Translations under genes and position numbers: made by a program
Shown: piece by piece, positions 1 through 9,800 of the stretch
Layout of the letters: every line of letters begins with the position of its first letter
Numbering within the stretch: position 1 is the first letter of the stretch
The notes under the pieces: model-generated
The model's database searches: none
Seen by the model: the letters and a program-made list of their open reading frames with translations, nothing else
What the model was told of the DNA's origin: nothing
NCBI GenBank assembly: GCA_020633235.1
Contig: JACKEA010000001.1
Span: 248,001-312,000 of the forward strand
Reading direction: 5' to 3'
Length of the DNA stretch: 64,000 bases
Origin: Polyangiaceae bacterium
Lineage (GTDB): Bacteria; Myxococcota_A; Polyangia; Polyangiales; Polyangiaceae

Positions 1-2
1 CT

Positions 3-2156
3 GCAGCGATCGCAAGCGACGTTGCGGGCATGTTCAGTTCCATAGACCTCAAGAGCGGCGCAGTTGGTGCCATTGCGGCGCACGGTGCCGCTGCGTTGCT
101 GACCTCGGAGAAGATGCTCGTCGATTGGGAAGCGTTTGATAGCGCAATCGTTGCGGCAAAGGCCCAGACTCAAGCAGATCTGATCGGTGCCACGAAGCAG
201 GGCCTCACTGAGCTCACTCACGCCCGGGACGCAGCAAACGACCTTCCGGTTCAAGTGAGCAATCTCGCGACGGCGGCCTCCAACCTCCGGGTGATCCAGA
301 AGCAGGCCGACTACTACAGAGCGCAGGTCGACTCGGCCGACTTCTTGGGGGACGACAAGAGCGATCCGCAGTTCGTGAACATCGTGGAGCGCCGGCTCTA
401 TGCGATCAACTTGGTCCGCTACGAAGCGGCGCTGCGACGTGCTCGAAAGCTCGCCTTCATCGCGCGGCGTGCCATCGAGCTTCGGTTTGGCGTGGACATG
501 GACCGAATGACCCAGGACATGACCCTGGTGCCAGCGCCTTCCACCTGGTCCAACGACGTCTGCACCATGGAGGGCATCGACTACGACAAGCTCCGTCAGC
601 CCGACCCGGAAGCCGTCGTCGAAAAGTTCGCGTTTGGAGCACCTCCGCCCTCGGATACCGAGTTCGCTTCTCAGTACATCGGCGACTACGTCACCAAGCT
701 TCAGGACTTCGTCACGAGCTATCCCTTCGACTATCCCCTCAAGGAAGGGGACGACGTTGCCGTGCTCTCCCTGGCGGACGACATCCTGGGGGTGCGCTCG
801 TCCTGTGAAGAGCCCAGCAAGAACCGGCTGTTCTTCTCGACGGAGTTCGAGAAGCGGGACACGGAGCAAGTCGAGACCAACACGCAGGGCTGGTTCATTG
901 GTGGCTGCGGCCTGGGCATCGCCGATCCGACTACGCAAACGACGACGGAGTGGCGTGGCTGTGTCACCGCAAGCGAAGCGGTCGACGACGCGGTGACCGT
1001 GCCGCTGAGCGGGCTTCCCACCGATTCGGTTCGCTACCGGATCGGAAACCGCCCCTGCGTGCCGTCGCCCAACGCCCAGACTCCAGATTGCCCTGACGTG
1101 TCGGACTACTCCGCTGCGGGCTCGCTGCAGCAGCGCCTCGAAGGACTGAGCGACGGCTACTACGTTGCGTCTGTCTACACCCATCTCGACCTTCAAGCGG
1201 CGCCCTACGACTCGACCAATGCCGCGGAGATGCGCGTGGTGCGCGAATCGGATGATGCGATCGTTGCGGCGACGGACGTCACGGTGGCGGGTCAGTCCGG
1301 ATGGCAGCGCTATGAGCTTGGGTTCATCGTGGACCCCGGCGACTCGTACCGCATCGAGATTGCACCGTCCAAAGTCGGCATCGCGCTGTCCGGCGCAACA
1401 CCCGCGGACTGGCCGGGCTTGCTGCTGTCGGCCGCCCAGGTGGAAAAGGTCGTGCCCGTGGGGAGCGGTGGCGTGCCCGCAGCCACAGGCTGGCAGCGTA
1501 CCGGTCTTTCGCGAACCACGGTGGATCTTGCTTGCCAGAAAGAGGCCGGACCAAAGCTCCGCAAGCTGTTCCACCGTCACTGCGACTACGTGTGCAGTGA
1601 CGGCATCAGTCAGAGTTGCACTGGGATCGACTCGACTAGCACGCCCATCAAGTGCTTCTACGAAGCAACATTCCCGATTGCGCTCGAGAACATCGAGAAC
1701 GGCAGTCTCATTCCGTCCGGTCAGATTGCGATCGGGAACTTCAACTACCGCCACAACCGCGTGGGCCTGAACATCGTGGGCACGGGCACGACCAGCTGCG
1801 ACAACGTATCTGCCACCTCCTGCTACGCGAACGGTTTCTTGGAGTACAGCCTGGTTCACAACGGCACGACAGGGATCCGGAACTGGGAAGGCGCCACGCT
1901 GCCGGTCACCCTTTCGACCGCGTTCATCGAGCACGGCAAAGCGCTGGCTGCAGAAAAGACGATCACGAACCCGCCCTCTAGCTCCGACATGTCCCTGCTC
2001 GAGCCCTACATGAAGGGCGAGTACGAAGGGCGGCCGCTGCACGGGCTGTACACCATCAGGATCTGGGACCGACCGGAGCTGCGCTGGGACAGGATCCAGG
2101 ACATCCAGCTGGTCCTGAACTACCACTATTGGACCCGCTTCCAGAACCCGATCTGA
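3..2156 (+). CDS. Unrecognised Rhs-operon protein, 5' end outside window
   Basis: The reading frame is open to the left edge, so the gene is partial; the first internal ATG is at 30. I do not recognise the family. The visible 717 residues start with a helical, Ala/Gln-rich stretch. A middle region with several Cys follows, then a beta-rich part that reads like a carbohydrate-binding or jelly-roll module. The C-terminal end (motif YTIRIWD...LVLNYHYWTRF) resembles the C-termini of large Tc/insecticidal-toxin-like proteins, but this is only an impression. It ends 10 bases before a lipoprotein gene that is itself overlapped by the rhs gene, so the three are probably one transcript. A role as carrier, pore or partner of the Rhs protein is inferred from position only. 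Confidence 0.6.
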   Translation, partial: AAIASDVAGMFSSIDLKSGAVGAIAAHGAAALLTSEKMLVDWEAFDSAIVAAKAQTQADLIGATKQGLTELTHARDAANDLPVQVSNLATAASNLRVIQKQADYYRAQVDSADFLGDDKSDPQFVNIVERRLYAINLVRYEAALRRARKLAFIARRAIELRFGVDMDRMTQDMTLVPAPSTWSNDVCTMEGIDYDKLRQPDPEAVVEKFAFGAPPPSDTEFASQYIGDYVTKLQDFVTSYPFDYPLKEGDDVAVLSLADDILGVRSSCEEPSKNRLFFSTEFEKRDTEQVETNTQGWFIGGCGLGIADPTTQTTTEWRGCVTASEAVDDAVTVPLSGLPTDSVRYRIGNRPCVPSPNAQTPDCPDVSDYSAAGSLQQRLEGLSDGYYVASVYTHLDLQAAPYDSTNAAEMRVVRESDDAIVAATDVTVAGQSGWQRYELGFIVDPGDSYRIEIAPSKVGIALSGATPADWPGLLLSAAQVEKVVPVGSGGVPAATGWQRTGLSRTTVDLACQKEAGPKLRKLFHRHCDYVCSDGISQSCTGIDSTSTPIKCFYEATFPIALENIENGSLIPSGQIAIGNFNYRHNRVGLNIVGTGTTSCDNVSATSCYANGFLEYSLVHNGTTGIRNWEGATLPVTLSTAFIEHGKALAAEKTITNPPSSSDMSLLEPYMKGEYEGRPLHGLYTIRIWDRPELRWDRIQDIQLVLNYHYWTRFQNPI

Positions 2157-2166
2157 GGCCGCTGCC

Positions 2167-3828
2167 ATGTCTTCCGACGGCCTTCGACGAACGGCATTGC
2201 TGCTCGCGGCCTCCCTGGCCGCGAGCAGCCCGTTCGCCTGCAACTCGCCAGTGGCGGAACCCGCCTGCACCGGCCCAACTTGCGACCCCGTGGATGGCGG
2301 AACGGACGGGAGCGATGCGTTCGTCGGGAGTGACGGCGTCGCCCCGGACGGGTTGTCTACGGCTGACGCCGATCCCGACGCGCCGCCGCCAGATGACGCG
2401 GGGGACGGTCCGGGGCAGGAGGCTGCATCGGACTCCGCGACTACCGGTTCGGACGCAGCGGATGCCGGTGTGGACGGCCCGCCACCCGGACCTCCCGTCT
2501 GCGGCGACGGCTGGCGGGACGTGGCGACGGAGGAGTGCGACGACGGCGCGAGCGCGTTACCCGACGATTCGTGCACCAGCGACTGCCGGGTGCGCGATGT
2601 GCTCCCTGTGCCCGGCGTTCCGCCAGCGCCCGGAATCGCTCCGCCCGGTCGGAAGCTCGGAGAGGGGCGACATCCGCTGGCTGCCGGACCTGGAGGTGTC
2701 GCGGTCGTGTTCGAAGGAGCCGACTCGCCGAGCGTGGGATTGAAAGTACTCGATTCCGTCGGTGCGCCGCTGGCGGGCGTGGTGGATGTCGCTGCCGGTG
2801 CAAACCCGGCGCTGGAAGCGAATCCGGTGGTCGCCGCGCTGCCGAACGGCAGTCACGTCGTCGCCTGGAATGATCTAGGGATAGATGGCGACGAGCTGGG
2901 TGTGGGCATACGCAGCGTAGCCGCGACGGGTGCGCTCGGCGGATTGAAGACCGCCAATGCGTCCACGCTCTTCGCGCAGATGGATCCCGACATTCTTTGG
3001 ACCGGGAGCGAGCTGGTCGTGGTGTGGACCGACTGGGCATCGGGCACTAGCGACGTTCGCCTGCGCCGCTTCGACGAGAAGCTCAACCCGCTGGCGCCTC
3101 CAGGGGAGCAGACGCTAGCTGGTAGCGCGGCCTTCGAGGACCGCGCCGTGCTGGCGGTCTTCAACGGAGATTGGGCCGCCGCCTATCGCATCAACGACTC
3201 TGGCGGCGAGACGATAGCCGTGCGGACGCCGACGGGCTCATGGAGCATCGGGCCGTTCTTGCCTGGGGCGACGGAGGACCGGCCGGGACTGGTGGAGCTG
3301 GATGCAACTCACCTCCTCGTGGTGTTCACGCTGGGCTCGACTTCGTCAGCAAGCACCGTGTCGCGTCTCGCGTTCGCCATCGTAGACACGACGTCTTTCG
3401 GCTCGCCCCAGGCGCTGGCGCTGGAACCACTGGCGGCTCCCTACGCTTCGCTCCCGGAGCTGGTGCAGAGGGATCCAACGGCGGTGCGTGTGGGCGCACG
3501 CGTCTACGTTGGCTGGCGTTCCGGTGCGATCCCAGGTCAGGCCCAGGCCGAGGAGCTGTGGCTGAAAGCTCTGAGCTGGGACGAAGCGACCGCAACGCTC
3601 GACCTTTCCGCTCCAGAGATCGCGCTGCCGCGCCAGAGCACGCATGCGAGCGACGACCAGCGCCATGGGTCGCTTGCGGGCGCCCCACTGTGGCCTGAGG
3701 GCGCATTGGTGGCTGCGTGGGATGACTACGGGCGGGTGTTCGGGCCGAACGAAGGGGCGCCTGACGTCGTCTTCGAGCTCCTGCCGCTCCCCATTCTGCG
3801 ACTGCCCGACCAGGATGGAGGTTCCTGA
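2167..3828 (+). CDS. Lipoprotein with myxobacterial Cys-rich repeat
   Basis: The 553-residue protein begins with a positively charged stretch, a hydrophobic helix and a lipobox-like SPFAC at about residue 25, so it is probably a lipoprotein. An Asp/Gly/Pro-rich linker follows (about 30-110). Next comes one CGDG...EECDDG...C...C motif (about 115-145), typical of the myxobacterial Cys-rich repeat. The remainder has beta-propeller-like blades (recurring VVAWND, LVVVWTDW, YVGWRSG). It sits between the partial gene and rhs; its TGA overlaps the rhs ATG (TGATG), so translation is probably coupled. It may anchor or display the Rhs product at the envelope, which is inference. Confidence 0.75.
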   Translation: MSSDGLRRTALLLAASLAASSPFACNSPVAEPACTGPTCDPVDGGTDGSDAFVGSDGVAPDGLSTADADPDAPPPDDAGDGPGQEAASDSATTGSDAADAGVDGPPPGPPVCGDGWRDVATEECDDGASALPDDSCTSDCRVRDVLPVPGVPPAPGIAPPGRKLGEGRHPLAAGPGGVAVVFEGADSPSVGLKVLDSVGAPLAGVVDVAAGANPALEANPVVAALPNGSHVVAWNDLGIDGDELGVGIRSVAATGALGGLKTANASTLFAQMDPDILWTGSELVVVWTDWASGTSDVRLRRFDEKLNPLAPPGEQTLAGSAAFEDRAVLAVFNGDWAAAYRINDSGGETIAVRTPTGSWSIGPFLPGATEDRPGLVELDATHLLVVFTLGSTSSASTVSRLAFAIVDTTSFGSPQALALEPLAAPYASLPELVQRDPTAVRVGARVYVGWRSGAIPGQAQAEELWLKALSWDEATATLDLSAPEIALPRQSTHASDDQRHGSLAGAPLWPEGALVAAWDDYGRVFGPNEGAPDVVFELLPLPILRLPDQDGGS

Positions 3829-6800
3829 TGGATCACGGCCGCATCGCGTCCGTTTTCGCCCTCGCACTGGCTGCGGCGTTGCTCGTAGATTCGGCCCACG
3901 CGGAGCCTGGGACGGACACCGGCTCGCAGAGCTCTGTCCCGGTGAGCGATGAGCCGGCCCAGGAATACTCTGCCATCGACCCGGATGACGCGCCGCCGCT
4001 CGCGCAGCTCGAAGAAGACGCGGAAGCGAGCGCGGCACCGGTGGGTGATCCGGCTCAGACCTACAAGGCCGCACCGGCATCGGCCGTCACGGGCAGTGCG
4101 AGCAGCACTCCGCCGCAGTCGATCCCGGCCGCCCTACCGACCGGTGCGGACAAGAGCGGCGTCACCAGTCAGGCGATCAGCGTTCCGAAGGGCGCGGGAA
4201 CCATCCAGGGGATGGAAGAAAGCTTCAGCGCTCAGCTTTCCACGGGCATTGCCACGTTTTCGATCCCTATTGCGCTTCCACGAGCCAGGGGTGCCGCGCA
4301 GCCCAGCTTGTCGCTGTCCTACAGCTCCGCCGGCGGTTTCGGCGTTGCGGGCGCTGGTTGGAGCTTGAGCGTTCCGTTCATCGCGCGGCAGACGGACCGC
4401 GGGATTCCGCGGTATCAAGACAACCCAAACTGGAATCCAGAGCAGGACCGATTCGTCTTCAACGGCGGCCAGGAGCTGGTGCCGATCTGCACGATAGCTG
4501 CCGGTAGCTGCGCCGCGGGCCTGCCACAAGAAGCGTTCCCGCAGTGGGCGAACGGGTGGCAGTACTTCCGACCGCGTGTGGAAGGCTCCTTCATGCGCTT
4601 CTTCTGGTCGCCGGACCACCAGACCTGGGTCGTGCAAGACAAGAGCGGGGTCGCGATGGAGCTGGGCGTTCCCCGCGACGGCACGAACGATACGCAGGCC
4701 CTGGAGGTGAACCCGGACGACCCCGGAGAGATCTATCGCTGGCACCTGGTGCGCCAGTTTGACGCGCATGGCAACGCTAATCCCGCGGTTGGGTCGCCGT
4801 CGCCGGTGAACCTCGTCGTGTATCGCTACTTCCAAGACGCGGGGATGGCGTACCTGTCCGACATCTACGACACGCTGCCCGCCGCGAGCCCGAACGCGAG
4901 CGACCTCTCGACCTACGCGCACCACACCCATCTCCGATACGAGGACCGGACCGACCCGACGAGATCCTACCGAGCGGGTTGGCTGATCGAGCAGCGCTTG
5001 CGGGTCACCGGGATTGACGTGACCAGCAAGACCTACAACGGCGGCGCGTCGCAACTCCGCCGGCAAGTGCGGCGCTACCACTTGGAGTACGAAGCGGGGC
5101 AGCACGTGTCGCTGCTTTCGAGCGTTCAGGTAGAAGGGCGCTGCGCGGACTCCGAGGACGCTGCCCCGGCGGAAACCAACGAGGCGCTCCCTCCGGTCAC
5201 GAACTGCTCGACGCTGCCTGCAATGAACCTGGGCTACGCCCATGTGGAGGCGTTTGCGACGGACGGATCGCCCGGGGCGGCTGACCTGTCCGGCTACGAA
5301 GGGTTCGACGAGCGAATCATCCCCGTGGCGACGAGTCCGGCCAACTCCGTAGACGAGCAGCTCTCGGACCTGTTCGACGTGAACGCCGACGGTCTGCCGG
5401 ACGTCCTGGTCACCGCTCCTGGTCAGTTCTCAGGTAAGCACGGCGTCTACTTCAATGGGCCGGATGGCACCGCCAACGCGTTCGGGCCGGCGGAAACCAT
5501 CGGCGTCGCAGGTGTTGGCGGGGACAACGCAAGTGTCCTGACGCTGAGCAACACCAACGTGAACCCGCTGGATGTGGACGGGGACGGCATCGCGGACTTG
5601 CTTCACATGCCGGCGGTGAAGACCTACGCCGTGTACTCTCCGGTTCACACGGCGCAAGGCTGGGTTTGGCAAGGTCGAGAAGTCCAGCTCGCGGCGGGAC
5701 TGAACCCGAAGGTCGACTTTTCCACGGACGCCATCGACATCCGCTCCATGGACGTGAACTTCGACGGGCTGGTCGATCTGGTGGTGAGCACCGGAACCGA
5801 ATACGAAACGTTCTTTGCCCTTGGCCGGTATCCGGGAGGCGACGGGCTGTTCGGAAAGGCGACATGGACGGGGGCGTCATCCGCCAGCGCTTCGAACGCT
5901 CCGCAAACGGCCTGCGTGCCCTGGAGCGCAATGCCGGTTCGGTTCAGCGACCCCGACGTGAAGCTCGGGGATATGAACGGCGATGGGATCACCGACATCG
6001 TGCGCGTCCGCAAGGGTGACATTCGATACTGGCCCGGCCGCGGAAACGGAATGTGGGGCACCGGCAAGCGGGATGACTGCCCGGCAGGTACCTACGGGAC
6101 GAACCGCTACGTTTTGATGGATTCGGGACCACAGTACTCCGACATCCAGGGCGATTCCTTGTTGCTGGACGATGTGAACGGGGACGGGCTCAGCGACCTC
6201 GTTCAGGTCCGGATGACGGACGTGGACGTCTGGTTGAACGTCGATGGCGTGGGCTGGACCAAGCGGCATGTCATCGCGGGGACCCCAGCCGCACCGTCCT
6301 TTGCGAAGCGAGTGCGTCTCGCAGATCTGAATGGCTCCGGTACTCGCGACATCGTCTGGGGCGACGGGGGCAACTACCGATACATCGATCTCCAAGGTGG
6401 GACGCGTCCGTGGGTATTGACCCACGTGGAGAACGGGTTGGGGAAGACCACCGACATTGAGTACTCGACCTCTACGGCGGAGATGCTTGCCGCCGCCAAG
6501 GCCAATGCGCCCTGGTCGCGCACCATGCCCACGGTCGTGCACGTCGTGAAGGCCGTGACCGACCACGACAACGTTACCATCGCGGGCCGACCGCCCAGCG
6601 ACCAGCGCACCGAGTACTCGTACTTCGATCCAGCGTACGACGGGCAACAGCGAGAGTTTCGGGGATTCGCGCGCGCTCGGTCGGTGCGCGTAGGGGACGG
6701 TAACACGCCAACGGACGTCACCGAGACCCGCTTCCTTCTGGGCGAGTGTGTGAAGGAGGATCCAACCGACTTCGGCGCCTGCACACCTCCAGAGCGCTGG

Positions 6801-9800
6801 CGTGACAACCCCCGCGAAGCCCTCAAGGGCTTGCCCTACCTTACGGAGCGGTTTGACGAGAACGGCGTGGTGCTGTCCACGCAGCACACCACATACCGTT
6901 TGCGCCAGCTGTACGTTGGCCAAGACGGCCGCGCCGTGCGTCATGCCTTCGACCAAGCAGAAGACAGCTACCTCTACGATACGAGCCCCTTCATGCCGGC
7001 GGCCGCGTCGGCCAAAGAGACGCTGACCACCGTGCAGCTCGAAGCGACCCTCGGTGCTGCCAAGGTCGACACCTCTACCGACGTGAGCTTGCGCAGCACC
7101 GCTGGACTGGCCCACCTGCGCCGGCGGTTCGATGTAGATGTTTTCGGCAACCGGACGCAGGCCGTTGCGGAGGGTTGTGTCGGCGGCGAAGCGTGCTCCG
7201 CGGCGGATGAAGTGATTACCACGCTGACGGATCCGGGCCGACCAGCGGACGACGCAACGGGTTGGATCTGGCGAACCGTTCGCAGCGGGGTGACGGGTGA
7301 CGCACACCCCGGGCTCGTACGGAATGAGCAGTTCACCACGTACAATGGCGCCGGCGATGCTCTGAAGACGACGGCAAAGCTGTCAGGCACATTGGGGTTG
7401 CATCGCTTCCACGCTGGAGGCGGCGCCGTTGCCCCAGCGCCTGCGACAGCGTCGGGCAATGACCAAGTCATCGACGTATCCTCGCGGACGTACGACACGT
7501 ATGGGAACCTGACACAGGAAACCTCGCCCAACGGACGCTGCCGCGGCGTGGGATACGATGCGGACTTTCAAGAGCTCGCTACCTCCGAAACCGTGTACAC
7601 CGGCGGCGGGTGCGGCGCGGGTGGTCTGAGCATGGGGGCGGCCTACGACCGCAGCTTCGAGCTCGCGACGCTCGTCGTGGACATGCAGTCGCAGCAGACG
7701 AAGGTGGCATACGACCAGTTCGGTCGCTTGCGGATGCTCACCCGTCCGGATCCCACCACTCCGGGTGCGCTCAGCCCGCAGCCCAGCGTGAAGGTGGAGT
7801 ATTTCCTGCCGCCGGATCTCGGGCCCGGTGCGGCGCACTCCGTCATCCACACGATGTCCCAGGATGCCAAGGTGTTGTCAGACGCGGAGTACCTCGAGTC
7901 CTGGGCCTACGTCGACGGCATGGGCCGGACGCTCGTGACGCTGCAAGAAGCGGACCCCAGCTCGGACGGTGGCGATGCAGGCGGCTGGGTCGCGAGTGCC
8001 CTGACAGAGTTTGACGACAAGGGCTCGGTGCGCCGGAAGTACCTCGAGCTCTTCTATGATGGCGATCCCAAGAAGTTCCCCTTCAGTGTGGCGCCTGATA
8101 GCCCGTACGGCCGCCAGAGCTACGACGCCTTCGGCCGCCAGCAGCGAACCTACGACCTCGACGGCACGCTGACGCTCCGCAGCGCGTACCACGCCCTCGC
8201 GACGGACATGTACGACGCGGCAGACATGTCTCCCGGCCCACATCAGGGCACGTACGCCACGGAGCGAAAGGACGGTCATGGCCGTACGGTGCTGACGACG
8301 GAGCGCTTTCACTCAGGGGCGCTGATCGCTTCTCGCCAGACGAAGACGAGCTACCTGCCCACCAACGAGCCCGAGGTCATCACGAGACTCCACCCCGGAT
8401 CGAGTGATGCACCGGTCGTCCGTTGGCTGCGTTACGACAGCCTCGGCAGAATGGTGCTCAACGCCGAGCCCAACACCACCAAGAACTTCGACCCCGATCC
8501 GGGAGCGGACGCGAGCACGTTCGAAGCGTGGCGCTACGCCTACAACGACTTCGGCGATCTTGTCGGGACCAGCGACGCTCGAGGATGCGGTACGAACTTC
8601 TCGTACGACGGCGCTGGCCGCCTCGTCAGCGAGGACTACTCGCCGTGCACGAGTGAGCAGGCGCCCTACTCGGCTCCCGACGTTGGCAGCCCGTCCGGGC
8701 CAACGGGCGTTGAGGTGCTGTACCTCTACGACTCCGCTCCCGCACAGCCGTATCCGAGCCTCGCCCGGCCGCCTGGATTCGGAGTGCTCTCACAGGACTT
8801 CTTCAAAGGTCGGCTCGTGGCGGTCTGGGATCGCGCGAGCGAAACTTGGAGCAATTTCGATGGTCGCGGGCGAGCGACCGAAAGCCACGTGCGCATCGCC
8901 AGGCCCGGTGCGCCGAGCAATGCGCTGGCCGAGCGGTATGCGCCCCGTCACTACAAGAAGATGATGGTGTTCGACGCCGCGGATCGTGAGATCGCGGCGA
9001 CCACTGGGGCGACGACCGCGGAGCTGCAGGGCACGCTCGAGGCGCTGACGGGGACCTCCAGCGCGGTCGCGACCACGTACACCGCTCGGGGAACGCTGAA
9101 GCAGGTAGCGGGTAGCTACGGAACGCTCGTGGGGCACGTCGAACGTGCGGCCGACGGACTGCTGAACACGGTGGAGTACGGCGACGTTGCCAAGAGCACC
9201 ACGGGCTTCTCCTACGACTTGCGCCGAAGGCTGAAGAGCGTTCAGACCTACCGCGGTCCGCCGCCGAGCTGGACCAATCCTCCCCCGGACTATCTACCGG
9301 CTCCGAGCTACGGCAGCGATCACCTGCCGACCTTTCAGCTTCTGTTGCAGGACGACGATTTCACCTACGACGTCGTCAGCAACCCCGTGGAGATCCGGGA
9401 CTGGCGCGTTCCCGATGAGTGGCCGGACGGTGCCAAGCCCGTTACGCGCAAGATCCAATACGACGATCTCTACCGCGCAGCCCGCGTCGACTATCAGTAC
9501 AGCGCCGGAGACGACGACTGGAAGTCTCCCTTCGATGCCGAGAACAGCGGCAACCCCAGCCTGGACGACCCGCGGCGCACCAAGCCCACGCCGCACGTTT
9601 CGTTCGACAAGCGGGTGCAGCGGCAAGACTTCGCGTACGACTGGCTGGGGAACACCTCGGCAACGGACGATGACACGCACGGGTTCTACGACCGTTCGCT
9701 GGGCGAGATCACGAACGCCTCGGACAAGCCGTACCAGCTGAGCACCGCCGGCAATGGCAGCTTCGGCGGAACGCGCACGGGAACGCTCCGCACCGCATAC

